Positions 42,497 through 51,937 of a stretch of 64,000 nt of DNA are shown here, in pieces (positions within the stretch are counted from its first letter, which is position 1; each line of letters starts with the position of its first letter). The notes under the pieces were generated by a model, which saw only the letters and a program-made list of their open reading frames with translations, was not told the DNA's origin and did no database searches. This DNA comes from Microbacteriaceae bacterium (lineage in GTDB: Bacteria > Actinomycetota > Actinomycetes > Actinomycetales > Microbacteriaceae), in contig JAODME010000012.1 in NCBI GenBank assembly GCA_025465095.1, positions 1 to 64,000 on the forward strand, in the 5' to 3' direction. The position numbers and the translations under genes are program-made.

Positions 42497-43309
42497 TTAG
42501 AGGGTCTTGATTGCGCGCATCACCGTGGCCCGGAGGTGCGCAAACTCCGGCAACTCCTTGGTCGAGATCGGGTCGCGTTCGCGCGGCAGAGGGACGTCGA
42601 ATATTTGGGAGACTGTGGTGGGCGGCTTGGTGAGCACAATCACTCGGTCACCCAAGTAGACCGACTCATCGATGTCGTGCGTGACGAACACCGTTGTAAT
42701 ACCCGACTGGCGCTGAATACGTAGGGTCAGGTCCTCGAGGTCCGATCGTGTCTGAGCGTCGACGGATGCAAACGGTTCGTCCATCAGCAGCACCTGCGGC
42801 TGGTATGCGAGAGCGCGGGCAATCGCCACCCGCTGCTGCATTCCGCCGGAAAGTTGCCACGGATGCTTCTGCGCGAAGTTGGCGATGCCAACCGATTCAA
42901 GGGCGGCCATGCTGCGCTCGCGACGCTCCGCCTTGGACACGCCCTTGTTGCGCAGCGGAAAGCCGACGTTCTCGACGACCTTGAGCCACGGCATGAGTGA
43001 CCGCCCGTAGTCCTGGAACACCATTGCGAGCCCGCGGGGCGGGCCACTAATGCGCTCCCCGGCGATCGACGCCTGACCTTGGCTTGGCGTCATCAGGCCA
43101 GCGAGGCACCGCAGGAGGGTCGTCTTGCCCGCGCCGGAAGGACCCACAATGCAGACAAACTCGCCCTCCTCGACGGAGAAAGTCACGTCGTCGAGCGCGC
43201 GGACTGCACCGTGCCCGCTCCCGTAGGTCTTGCCCAGCCCGACAACGTCTAAAAGAACGTTGACCGAAGGGGAAACGTCGTCGATTGACTCAATTGACGT
43301 CGTCGACAT
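42497..43309 (-). CDS. ABC transporter ATPase, nitrate/sulfonate/taurine type
   Basis: ATP-binding subunit of a NitT/TauT importer. Walker A GPSGAGKTT, the signature LSGGMQQRVAIARAL and Walker B VLLMDEPFASVD are all present in 270 aa, the normal size for SsuB/TauB. Its start overlaps the end of the binding-protein gene by 20 bases. Confidence 0.94.
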   Translation of the reverse strand: MSTTSIESIDDVSPSVNVLLDVVGLGKTYGSGHGAVRALDDVTFSVEEGEFVCIVGPSGAGKTTLLRCLAGLMTPSQGQASIAGERISGPPRGLAMVFQDYGRSLMPWLKVVENVGFPLRNKGVSKAERRERSMAALESVGIANFAQKHPWQLSGGMQQRVAIARALAYQPQVLLMDEPFASVDAQTRSDLEDLTLRIQRQSGITTVFVTHDIDESVYLGDRVIVLTKPPTTVSQIFDVPLPRERDPISTKELPEFAHLRATVMRAIKTL

Positions 43310-44309
43310 TCACTGCACCTTCCTCAAGCATCCCGTGCTCAACCATGAGGTCGATCACGACCTCTAGGTCCTCAGTGGTGACCTTCCCAACCCAGCGCTC
43401 GAGCGGCATGAGTCCGGCGATCGCCGGTTCGAGCTTGCCAAGCCGAGCGAGGTACTCAACGTCCAGTTCCGGATCGGCTTCGAGTTCGGCGGCCGCGCGC
43501 TCGACCGCGCGCAGGAAGCCTTCAACTACGTCAGGGTTCTCGTCGGCGAACTGGCCGTTAGCCCACAAGCCGCCCTGAACCATGCCGGTGAGGGTCGGAG
43601 TGTCGGCGAAGTCGTACATGCGCGTGAGCGGCGAGTCGGCGGCGTTCATGATGGCGGCCGCAAAGGGGGACGGCAGATGCGCTGCGTCAATGTCGCCGCG
43701 CTCCAGGGCGGCCGCGGCCTCGGGCGGAGCCACCTCCGTGAAGGTGATGTTGTCCATGCTCAGGCCGGCCTGCTCCATTGACTCCCGGAGAAGGAGTTCG
43801 CCGTAGCCGCCGACCGAAGCAATGCCGAAACGCGCGCCCTCTTCGAGGTCCTCGAGCGACTTTATTCCGGAGTCTTCGTGAACCCAGACCGTCTGCATAC
43901 CCTCCTGCACGGCCTGGATTGTCGCGAGGACCCTGATGTCGATGCCGGCGGCCAGCGCGTTGAAGGCCGGCTGGTAGGACACAGTAGCAACATCAAGCTC
44001 ACCGCTGGCGAGCAGGGAGGCCAAACTCGGCGTTGACATGAGGGTGGTGACCTCAAGCTCGATGCCTTCTTCCTCGAAGTAGCCCTTCTCATCCGCGTAG
44101 AGCACCTGCCGCGCCGAGGTCCCGGTGCTGAACGAGCCATAGGCGACGGTGACCGTCTCTTGGGCGCCCGGTCTGCTGCCCTCGTTTTCTTCCGGCGGGG
44201 CGGTGTCGGGGCTGCTGCATCCGCTGAGGACGAGGGCTGCTGCACCCATCAAGGCGGCGATCGTAACGGGATGGCGGTTGATTGCGTTCGTCTTCCAATT
44301 AGAAGTCAT
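43290..44309 (-). CDS. ABC transporter substrate-binding lipoprotein, NitT/TauT type
   Basis: Exported binding protein with a signal peptide and lipobox LSGC (Cys31), followed by the NMT1/SsuA-like fold: ADEKGYFEEEGIELEVTTLM, then LASGELDVATVSYQPAF. I chose the ATG at 44309 (339 aa); the longer open frame upstream is in the permease gene region and has no signal peptide. The ligand is unknown; sulfonates, taurine and aromatic acids are typical for this class. Confidence 0.9.
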   Translation of the reverse strand: MTSNWKTNAINRHPVTIAALMGAAALVLSGCSSPDTAPPEENEGSRPGAQETVTVAYGSFSTGTSARQVLYADEKGYFEEEGIELEVTTLMSTPSLASLLASGELDVATVSYQPAFNALAAGIDIRVLATIQAVQEGMQTVWVHEDSGIKSLEDLEEGARFGIASVGGYGELLLRESMEQAGLSMDNITFTEVAPPEAAAALERGDIDAAHLPSPFAAAIMNAADSPLTRMYDFADTPTLTGMVQGGLWANGQFADENPDVVEGFLRAVERAAAELEADPELDVEYLARLGKLEPAIAGLMPLERWVGKVTTEDLEVVIDLMVEHGMLEEGAVNVDDVN

Positions 44310-44368
44310 GGTGCTTCTCTCCTTGAACTGTCGGTGTAATTCGGCGTGATGGCGAAACTGTCTGTGAT

Positions 44369-45241
44369 TCAGCGTGCGGTCGAGGTCGACTGGCGATGCC
44401 AGCGGAGGATTCGTACCTCGGCGAGCGAGACGACGGCATTGAGCAGGTAGCCGATGAAGCCGAGCACGAGCACGCCCGCCCACATGTCGAGGACATAGAA
44501 CATGCGCTGCGCGTAGAGGACGTAATATCCGACTCCGTCTGCTGCTCCGGTCAGCTCGGACAGCACGAGCACGATTAGCGCAATCATCGTCGCGATGCGC
44601 AATCCCGCGAAGGTCTGCGGTGCCGCGGCCGGAAGGATGACACCCCACAGTCGAGTCCAAGGCCCTACGCGATACACTTTCGCGACCGCAAGGAGGGTTG
44701 GATCGACGTTGCGAACGCCGTCCATGACGTTCATCAGCAATGGCAGCGCGACAGAGATCCCGATAACCCAGATTTTCATAGTGTCCCCAATCCCGAGCAA
44801 CACCATGAACATGGGAATTTTTGCCGAAGACGGGATCGCCCGAAAAAACTGGATTAGTGGCGAGAACATCTCCCCGAGGAATCGGACCCGGGCAAGGGCA
44901 ACGCCGAGAATGATGCCACTGACCGCGCCGTAGATGAGCCCCGGCACCAGCCGGCGAAAACTCGCGGCGAGCATCTCGAGGAAGACCGGAGCGATGAACA
45001 GGGCGCGCCAGTCACCCGTCACCCATTGGTCCCATGCATTCGCGAGGATCGCAGATATGGGCGGGATGAAGAGCGAAGGGAACGCGCGAGCGTACAGTTC
45101 CCAAACGAGTCCCGCACCGATGAGCACCGCAAGGCGCAGCGCGAGGTCGCCGAGCTGTCTCCAGCCCCGCCTCCGCGAATCCTCAGCCGGTTGGCGGACG
45201 ATCATCGTTCGAGCCGCCTGAACTAGCTTCGTTGCGGTCAT
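44369..45241 (-). CDS. ABC transporter permease, NitT/TauT type
   Basis: Membrane subunit of the importer, about six helices, with the binding-protein-dependent permease loop (VILPAAAPQTFAGLRIATMI) that contacts the ATPase. I chose the ATG at 45241 (290 aa), which overlaps the stop of the next permease gene by 4 bases. Confidence 0.9.
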   Translation of the reverse strand: MTATKLVQAARTMIVRQPAEDSRRRGWRQLGDLALRLAVLIGAGLVWELYARAFPSLFIPPISAILANAWDQWVTGDWRALFIAPVFLEMLAASFRRLVPGLIYGAVSGIILGVALARVRFLGEMFSPLIQFFRAIPSSAKIPMFMVLLGIGDTMKIWVIGISVALPLLMNVMDGVRNVDPTLLAVAKVYRVGPWTRLWGVILPAAAPQTFAGLRIATMIALIVLVLSELTGAADGVGYYVLYAQRMFYVLDMWAGVLVLGFIGYLLNAVVSLAEVRILRWHRQSTSTAR

Positions 45242-46062
45242 TCTGCGCGCTCCCGGTTTGAAACAGACCATGGGAACGCGATCCGCCCAATGATCACCAG
45301 CAGCCCCGTGATCGCTACCCCGACGAGGCCCGCGCCGAATGCGCCCGCGAACACCCACTCGCGACGTGTCACGGCATTGAGATTCACCATCAGCCATTGG
45401 CCGATGCCGCCGCTGCCGCCAGCGAGCACTTCTGTGCCGATCGTTACAATGAACGCCGCGGTCGCGGCGATTTGGACACCGGTGAAAATGAACGGAGCCG
45501 CGCTCGGCAGGCTTACGACCACGAGCGATTTAGTGCGTCCCGTGCCAAACACGCGTGCCATATCCTTCAGTCCCGGTTCGACCCCGCGAATGCCATAGAT
45601 CGCATTGAACAGGATGATCCAGAACGTGGAGTACGCGACAAGGAAGATCTTCATCTCCGCACCGGCGCCCATGATGAGGAGCACAGGCGGGATGAGTGCG
45701 ACCGGCGGTACCGGCCGCATGAACTCGATGAGCGCACTCATCGCCCTGTATGCGGCCCCGGACGTGCCGAGAATCACACCGATCGGCACGGCAAGGAGGG
45801 TCGCGATCATAAGTCCGACAAGCGAGGCCCAAAGCGTTTCACCCATGGCGATGACATAACTCTCCTGCGCGGGAAGCTCGAGGGTGCGCAGGATCATGGT
45901 GCTCGCGCGCGGGAGGATCTCCTCGCTCAGCCCGGAGAACCGGCTGAGCAGTTCGATCGCCAGGAAGAACACCGCGAAGCCGGCAACTCCGAGCAGGACC
46001 GGCCGGGGCTGGATCAGCCGACGGGAGAGTGTTGCGTCGGGCGCCCGCATCACTGCGGTCAT
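45238..46062 (-). CDS. ABC transporter permease, NitT/TauT type
   Basis: Second permease of the importer (274 aa, about six helices) with the conserved VVSLPSAAPFIFTGVQIAAT loop. Two different permeases suggest a heterodimeric channel, unlike the single SsuC. It is the first gene of the minus-strand transporter operon. Confidence 0.9.
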   Translation of the reverse strand: MTAVMRAPDATLSRRLIQPRPVLLGVAGFAVFFLAIELLSRFSGLSEEILPRASTMILRTLELPAQESYVIAMGETLWASLVGLMIATLLAVPIGVILGTSGAAYRAMSALIEFMRPVPPVALIPPVLLIMGAGAEMKIFLVAYSTFWIILFNAIYGIRGVEPGLKDMARVFGTGRTKSLVVVSLPSAAPFIFTGVQIAATAAFIVTIGTEVLAGGSGGIGQWLMVNLNAVTRREWVFAGAFGAGLVGVAITGLLVIIGRIAFPWSVSNRERAE

Positions 46063-46801
46063 TGCGGCAACCGGAGACGACAGCTAGGGCGAAAAGGTAG
46101 GGTCATCTCTTTCTCTCCGTTGAGGGGTGACGGGGTCACTATAACAACAAGTTGTATCGTGAAGGTAACTTCCCGTACCGCAACGCTACGCTAGGCCACG
46201 ATCAGCGTCCGGAGTTCTGTCACGAGCACGCCCGGGTCGACACTCAAGCCACGAGGCGTTGAACCCTTTCGCTACGACGTGAATGCCCTCCACGATCCCC
46301 GGCACACCGCTGCTCCGCGAATCAAGGAACCGGTCGGAGCTGAACAACCGCAGGGGCTACGGATGATGCGTCTCCCATTCCAGATTTCCTTGGGATTTCC
46401 GCCGTATCTCATTCGCGCCCCTATGGCCTGGTGGTCGGGTTTGGGGTTGCGAACCCGAAGATCGGCCATCGCCCATGGGTGGACGAATCGGCACCTGATC
46501 TCGCCGTTCAAACCGTCGTTGGCGACAAAGACGAATCACGAGTTCGAGGTTTATGACCAACGAGTTCGGAACAACACTCGTGCGACGTGGCAGCCATCAC
46601 GAAAATCTCGCGACATTTGGCAGAGGACGCCAACTTCTCTCGATACCACTAGGGCCACCCGCGGAAAACCACGACGGCGTAAACTTCGCGGCGTCCACTG
46701 AGAGTCGCCGCCGGCTACTGGCTTCGCGCGAATACTGTTACAGCTGCGTCGTGGAAGTGACGCTCACTTGGAGACACACCTGACTAGAGTCTGGACAGCG
46801 C
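46063..46801. other. 739-bp gap: promoter region, otherwise no convincing gene
   Basis: The left end holds the promoter of the transporter operon, with the 12-bp palindrome ACAACAAGTTGT at 46144-46155 overlapping TGTATC (46153-46158) and, on the minus strand, TATAGT. The rest contains several short frames on both strands without ribosome binding sites or recognisable motifs. It could contain gene debris. Confidence 0.45.
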
Positions 46802-47488
46802 CTAGAGCCCGGAGTTGCCAATTTCCTCAGCGGCGGCGCGCGCGACATCGGCTAACTCTCGCTCGTCCTCATCGCTGAGGGGCCCAAGACCCGCTCCGGT
46901 CACTAGCGCTATGCTGCCGTCGACCCCGCGGGAGCGCAGCGGCACGGCAACCCCAACAAATCCGTAGCGGGTACCAAGCGTGGCCGTTCCGACGTAGCCG
47001 CGCTGGCGCGCCTCGGTCACGAGCGGTGACTCGTCGGGCTCGAACGGCCGACAGGCGAGCATCGCGAGACGTGGCGGAATGGGCCCCTCGGGATACAGGA
47101 AGCCAGTGGGCGTCGTGAGGTGCATCCCTGGCGCCCGCGGCGTCGCACACATCACCATGACGAGCGCCTCGCCATCCGCGAGATTGATCAGCGCAGAGTA
47201 TCCAGTGGCATCAGCCGCGGATTGCAATGCCGGGCGCGCCCGCTCGGCGAACGGAGCAGAGAACGCGCGTGCGAGTTCCAGCACGCCAATGCCGAGTCGA
47301 TAGAGCTTGTTGTCGGTCCTGCGGATCAGGCGCGCCTCTGTTAGCGTGCGCAGTTGTCGGTACAGCGGTGGGCGCTGAGTCTCCAGTCGCCGGGCCAGCT
47401 CCGATACGGTCAGACCCTCGGGATGGCGCGCCAATTCGAACAGAAGCCGGACGCTGCGATCGACCGTCGTCGAGCCCTCACTACTCAT
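46802..47488 (-). CDS. IclR-family transcriptional regulator
   Basis: Regulator with an N-terminal winged helix (TVDRSVRLLFELARHPEGL, then SELARRLETQRPPLYRQL) and a C-terminal effector domain (LGIGVLELARAF, then GYVGTATLGTRYGFVGVAVPL). 228 aa is normal. It is divergent from the monooxygenase and probably controls the surrounding transport and oxidation genes in response to an aromatic or organosulfur substrate. Confidence 0.9.
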   Translation of the reverse strand: MSSEGSTTVDRSVRLLFELARHPEGLTVSELARRLETQRPPLYRQLRTLTEARLIRRTDNKLYRLGIGVLELARAFSAPFAERARPALQSAADATGYSALINLADGEALVMVMCATPRAPGMHLTTPTGFLYPEGPIPPRLAMLACRPFEPDESPLVTEARQRGYVGTATLGTRYGFVGVAVPLRSRGVDGSIALVTGAGLGPLSDEDERELADVARAAAEEIGNSGL

Positions 47489-47615
47489 GCGATCCGCCAG
47501 AGTCCATCGAATTACCCTTCATTGCCGGTGCCCTGCAGGGCGAGCCAAATTATAGTCGCGTCTCATAGGTTGCGGTTCCGACGAGCGCCGGTATGCTGGA
47601 CTGCAATCAACGTGG

Positions 47616-47627
47616 TACACCGGTGTA
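47616..47627. promoter_or_regulatory. Palindrome TACACCGGTGTA in iclR/monooxygenase promoter
   Basis: A perfect 12-bp palindrome in the region between the divergent IclR gene and the monooxygenase, about 35 bases before the monooxygenase ATG. It overlaps a TGTATC motif (47624-47629). This is a candidate IclR operator. Confidence 0.5.
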
Positions 47628-47661
47628 TCGCATTGTTACGCTTAGCGTGGAGGTAGTGCAG

Positions 47662-48939
47662 ATGACAATGACGACGACGGCCCCGGCCCCTGATTCGCGC
47701 GGGTCGGAGGACAATCCGAACCTGTACGAGATTGCCCGAAGCTTTGAGGCGAGGATCCTCGCCGCGGAGGATTATCTCGAGACCGAGCGCCGCATTCCTC
47801 AGCAGTTGGCCGAGGAACTGTACGATGCGGGTGTGTTCCGCGCCTTCCTGCCGCGGGAGCTCGGTGGACTGGAGTGCAACCCGGTTGACTGGCTCGACGC
47901 CATCGAGGAGCTTTCCCGTATCAACGGATCGGTCGGCTGGCTCGGCATGCTGCATGCCGGCGGCACCTTCGCTTCGCCAGAGGCCATGCTCCCGATCCTT
48001 GCGAAGGACCGGTGGATCACCGCGGGGAACCTCGGCCGAGCAGCAGGCAAGGCCGTTCGCGTGCCGGGCGGCTATCGGGTCAGCGGCAAGTGGCCGTTCT
48101 GCAGCGGCTCCCCGGAGGCGAACTGGCTGTACGGTCGCTCCATCCTCTACACGGAGGACGGCGAGCAGGTGACCTCACCGGTGGACGGCAACCCCTGGTA
48201 CATCACCGGGTACTTCCCCCGCTCAGCTGTCACGCTGCATGACACGTGGGATGGTCTCGGCCTGCGCGGCACGGGCAGCGGCCACATCGAGATCAAAGAC
48301 GTCTTCATCCCGCGCGAACTGGTAAACGAGCGCGGGGTCCATTTCCGCGTGTACGACCGTCCGCTCTACCGCGCGATGTTCAACGTGATGGCGCACGGGG
48401 CGCACGCGCTGGGTCTAGCTAAGGCGGCCATGGAGGAGTTCACCAAGCTCGTGCATACAGCTGCGGGACATGGTTCGCTCCGGCAAGCACGACTCGGCAA
48501 CGAGCAGGTGCATCAGCTCGCCCTCGGCGAGGCAGACGCCATGGTGCGGGCGGCACGCCTATTCGCGTGGACCGCCACGGCGGAGGCCTACGAGAACGCC
48601 CATCACCAGAGCCCCGTCGACTACCAGTTGCGGGTGCGGCTGCATCAGGCGAACACCTACGCGGTTCAAACGGCGAAGAAGGCGATCGATCTCATTTTTG
48701 CGCAGGCGGGTTCGCCCGCGGTGTTCCGCGGGAGCCGACTGGAACGCATCTACCGCGACATCAGCGTCGCCGCTCAGCACACCCTCGTTTCGAACGCGTC
48801 GCTCGACCGCATCGGCCAGTACCTCCTCAGCAAGGACCTTCCCGGCGGACCACAGGTAGACACCACGGGAACCGGTTACATCCAAGGCCCGCACCCGCAG
48901 TTTGCAGCCGCGAAGCTACCGAAGCTGCCTGAGCACTGA
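47662..48939 (+). CDS. Acyl-CoA dehydrogenase-like flavin monooxygenase
   Basis: Large component of a two-component, reduced-flavin-dependent oxygenase. The 425-aa fold is that of acyl-CoA dehydrogenase: an N-terminal helical domain (EIARSFEARILAAEDYLETE, then RIPQQLAEELYDAG), a central beta domain with WPFCSGSPEANW, and a C-terminal helical domain with AKKAIDLIFAQAGSPAVF. This pattern fits the HsaA/DszC/HpaH group, not fatty acid oxidation. The substrate is not evident. I chose the ATG at 47662 because GGAGGT lies just before it. The flavin reductase at 41864-42403 is the likely partner. Confidence 0.82.
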   Translation: MTMTTTAPAPDSRGSEDNPNLYEIARSFEARILAAEDYLETERRIPQQLAEELYDAGVFRAFLPRELGGLECNPVDWLDAIEELSRINGSVGWLGMLHAGGTFASPEAMLPILAKDRWITAGNLGRAAGKAVRVPGGYRVSGKWPFCSGSPEANWLYGRSILYTEDGEQVTSPVDGNPWYITGYFPRSAVTLHDTWDGLGLRGTGSGHIEIKDVFIPRELVNERGVHFRVYDRPLYRAMFNVMAHGAHALGLAKAAMEEFTKLVHTAAGHGSLRQARLGNEQVHQLALGEADAMVRAARLFAWTATAEAYENAHHQSPVDYQLRVRLHQANTYAVQTAKKAIDLIFAQAGSPAVFRGSRLERIYRDISVAAQHTLVSNASLDRIGQYLLSKDLPGGPQVDTTGTGYIQGPHPQFAAAKLPKLPEH

Positions 48940-49032
48940 CCAGAGCGACGCCCACGGATTGCACCGGCGCACTCAAAACGAGCGGAAGCACCCGAGCAAC
49001 TCCCGTCCCAAAAAATGGTGAATCAGCCCTCG

Positions 49033-49365
49033 CTAGCTGGGCGTGACCACACCTTCGGAGGGGCAGGCAACGATCAAGGAGTGCACGTGATTGAGCACGG
49101 TCGGCGTCTTGCTGATTCGAGATTCGATTGAGAGCACCTTCTGCCGCACCGCGCTCTTCCAATCGGTGTCACACACGGGAGGGCGGATCTCGCCGACGAT
49201 GACCTCGACCATCGCGTCGAGCAGTTCCTCCTTGTTCGATAGGTACTTGTACAGCGCCATCGGTACGACGTTGAGTTCCTGAGCAAGCCGGCGCATGCTG
49301 AACGCCTCGATGCCGACTTTGTCGGCGAGCGCCACCGCCGCCTGCAACACGCGGTCTCGATTCAA
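49033..49365 (-). pseudogene. Truncated TetR-family regulator
   Basis: The N-terminal helix-turn-helix is clear (DRVLQAAVALADKVGIEAF, then MRRLAQELNVVPMALYKYLSNKEELLDAM), resembling the TetR genes at 52009 and 54054. The effector-binding half, normally another 110 residues, is missing: the frame ends soon after VRQKVLSIESRIS. The start is also poor (TTG at 49365 with AGGAG ten bases ahead). It abuts a broken oxidoreductase gene on the other strand, so the pair looks decayed. Confidence 0.7.
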
Positions 49366-49378
49366 ACGCGAGTCACTC

Positions 49379-50161
49379 CTGAAGGCGGCCGTGTACCGGA
49401 GGTTCGGCTCCCCTGATGTTGTAGCCGTCGAGGAAGCACAAAGGCGCCCACCAAGCCGGATGAGGTGCTCCTGAAAGTTCACGCGACCACAGTGAGTGCC
49501 GCTGATCACCGCACCCGTAGCCGGGAGATCTCACGAGGGCTGGGTCTGCTGGCCGCGTTGGGAATCGGCGCATTCAGGCCGCGCCGCCGCATCCCGGGTA
49601 TGGACACCGCCGGCGTTGTCGAGGCTGTCGGCGCTGACGTTACCGCGTTCAGACCAGGCGACGAGGTCATTGCGTTGCTCGGGGCAGATTCGGCGCGCAC
49701 GCCGCGCACGTGTGTGTCCCGCAAGGAGGCGCCATCACCGTGAAACCGCGCAACTCGAGCTTCGAGCAGGCCGTGACGATCGCCTTCGGGGCATCACCGC
49801 GCGGGGCTATCCGAATCAGGTGGACATCAAGCCTGGCGACACCGTGGTCGTCAACGGCGCCTCCGATGCGGTCGGAACTGCGGTGGTTCGACTCGCGAAG
49901 AACTCGGGAGCGCGTGTCACCGGCGTCTGCAACGGTGCCAACAGCAAACTGGTCACCGCCAGCGTCGGGAAATAGCAGGCTGAAGACCTCGCCTTCCTCG
50001 CCGAGCTAGCGGAAACGGGTCGATATCCGCCGGTCACCGACCGCACCTACCAACTCGCCGACATCGCCGAGGCACACCGGTACGTCGACAAGGGCCGCAA
50101 AAAGGGCAATGTCATCCTGAGAGTGGCGCCCAGCGCGGCGCCGGGCGCTTCCCCGTTGTGA
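49379..50161 (+). pseudogene. Broken zinc-type alcohol dehydrogenase/quinone oxidoreductase
   Basis: Pieces of a medium-chain dehydrogenase are found in shifting frames: KAAVYRRFGSPDVVAVEEA from 49382; DEVLLKVHATTVSAADH to RPGDEVIALLG from 49462; CVPQGGAITVKPRNSSFEQA from 49713; VDIKPGDTVVVNGASDAVGT from 49826; then TDRTYQLADIAEAHRYVDKG after an in-frame stop at 49974. There is no start codon (CTG replaces ATG) and part of the nucleotide-binding domain is missing. An intact relative lies at 52695-53669. Confidence 0.85.
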
Positions 50162-50251
50162 AAGGCTGAGTTCGGACGCAACCCTCAACCCACAGTGGGG
50201 GTGCGCCTTCAGACAGGCACCACGCGACGCAAACCGAAAGACGAACAGCCG

Positions 50252-51124
50252 ATGAAGCCCACGGATCCATCCGCCGATGTCCTTCCCAACCGGATCGGGC
50301 GGGCTAGGATTCCGGCCGAGATCGCTCGGTCCTGGCTGCTCGTCTCCGCAAACCACGTCGACCTTTTCGCCCCGGCGGTCGCGTCACGCGCCGACCAGGT
50401 TGTGCTCGACATCGAGGACGCCGTCGACCCGAAGATGAAGGCCGGCGCTCGGGGAGACATCGTCGACTGGTTGCCCGGGCAGAGGCCGGTGTGGGTTCGT
50501 ATCAACGACCGCTCCACGGAGTTCTGGTCGGACGACGTCGACGCCCTCAAAGGCCTCCCCGGACTCGCCGGAGTGATGCTCGCGAAGACCGAGTCGCCGG
50601 CGCACGTGACCGAGACCTTCGACCGGCTAGGCGGCAGCACTCCTGTACTTGCCCTGGTCGAGTCGGCGTTAGGCATCGAGGAGGCGACGGCGATCGCCCG
50701 CGCACGCGGCACCTTCCGCCTAGCCTTCGGCAGCGGTGACTACCGACGCGACACAGGAACAAGCGCCGACAACCTCGCCATGTCCTACCCGCGCTCCCGG
50801 CTGGTCATCGCCAGCCGGATCGGCAATCTCCCCGGTCCCATCGACGGGCCCACCGTGGGGAGCAGTCATCCCGTCCTACGCGAGCAGTCTGCGATGACGG
50901 TGGCACTCGGATTGACAGGCAAGCTGTGCCTCGACCCGGACCAGTCGTCGGTGATCAACGAGGTCATCAGTCCCACTCGAAGCGACGTCGAGTGGGCCCT
51001 CGACTTCCTCGCCGACTTCGAATCACGAGGGCGCGTCATTCGCGACGGCAGCGACCTGCCGCGCCTGGGGCGCGCACAGAAGATCGAGAAACTCGCTGCG
51101 GCGTTCGGCGTTCACCCCGCCTAA
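50252..51124 (+). CDS. CitE/HpcH-type CoA ester lyase or aldolase
   Basis: TIM-barrel enzyme of the HpcH/HpaI-citrate lyase beta family. The metal-binding pattern VVLDIEDAVDP is near residue 53, followed by VWVRIND and ALVESALGIEEA, with FGSGDYRRDTG further on. The 290-aa length fits the CitE-like group, which cleaves or condenses acyl-CoA esters such as malyl- or citramalyl-CoA. No citE/citF operon partners are present. The ATG at 50252 starts the conserved part; the frame opens at 50195. Confidence 0.8.
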   Translation: MKPTDPSADVLPNRIGRARIPAEIARSWLLVSANHVDLFAPAVASRADQVVLDIEDAVDPKMKAGARGDIVDWLPGQRPVWVRINDRSTEFWSDDVDALKGLPGLAGVMLAKTESPAHVTETFDRLGGSTPVLALVESALGIEEATAIARARGTFRLAFGSGDYRRDTGTSADNLAMSYPRSRLVIASRIGNLPGPIDGPTVGSSHPVLREQSAMTVALGLTGKLCLDPDQSSVINEVISPTRSDVEWALDFLADFESRGRVIRDGSDLPRLGRAQKIEKLAAAFGVHPA

Positions 51125-51167
51125 GCCATTCGCTTGATCGTTACGATGTCGGACGCCGCCGACTCGT

Positions 51168-51926
51168 TCACGCCCTCGCTATCGCGACCACGGCACGGCC
51201 CTGTCCTTCCGTTTTCGAGATCGCGTCACAGCTGGCAGGGAACCGACGGCCCTTGATGAGCAGCCAGAAGATCATCGCGACCTCGCCTACGAAAGCGAAC
51301 GAAGCGAACAGGAACGGGAAGGTCGCGTCCGCCACGACACCGACCGCATCCGCAATGTATCCGAGGCCCGCGACCGCTAGAAGGATGCCGAATGTCCTGG
51401 CGATGAATGTGGAATGAAAAGCCAGGTAGCCGACCATCAGCAGATGGATGCCGAAGAGGCCCAAGCTGGTGAGCCAGATGGTGCTGAACGACTCGAAAGC
51501 GGGCAAAGCCGCCTCGGGATCGTCGAGGAGCGTGAACCCGACCACGAGCTGGCTGATCGCCACCGCGAAGAGCACGGTGTACACGATCCTCAGCCACGCG
51601 GCGGCGGCCGAGAGGCGTCGGTGCACCGGCCTGAAGAGGGTGTACCACGCTCCGGACACGATGAAGTCGAGAAGGATCACAACGTACAACATGGCGATGC
51701 CGGCGAGAAACAGGAATCGAGAATCGGAGATCGCGCTCGCGGTGCTCACTGCGTCCCCAGGTGAAATGAGAGGCGCGATTGCGCCGAAGTTGCCGACACC
51801 GCCCAGAACTGCCATCAGCGCAAGCGCGACGCCGGCGATCAAGGCCGCCCTGCGCGGCGACCAGGCGGTGAACTCGAGTAGCCGCGAGCGGGAGGCCTTC
51901 ACCGGGTGGGTGAGCTCAATAGCCAT
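51168..51926 (-). CDS. DUF4386 family membrane protein
   Basis: A 252-aa integral membrane protein with about six hydrophobic segments; the pattern AALIAGVALALMAVLGGVGNF, ISDSRFLFLAGIAMLYVVILL and LGIHLLMVGYL matches DUF4386 proteins, whose function is unknown. It is divergent from the TetR gene at 52009 and shares a promoter rich in TACnnnGTA motifs, so that regulator probably controls it. Confidence 0.8.
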   Translation of the reverse strand: MAIELTHPVKASRSRLLEFTAWSPRRAALIAGVALALMAVLGGVGNFGAIAPLISPGDAVSTASAISDSRFLFLAGIAMLYVVILLDFIVSGAWYTLFRPVHRRLSAAAAWLRIVYTVLFAVAISQLVVGFTLLDDPEAALPAFESFSTIWLTSLGLFGIHLLMVGYLAFHSTFIARTFGILLAVAGLGYIADAVGVVADATFPFLFASFAFVGEVAMIFWLLIKGRRFPASCDAISKTEGQGRAVVAIARA

Positions 51927-51937
51927 GTTCTCTTCCT

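Noticed and set aside
46279-46701. A 140-aa frame between importer and IclR gene
   Set aside because: No ribosome binding site, no recognisable motif, and codon use that does not resemble neighbouring genes. Kept only as part of an unassigned gap.
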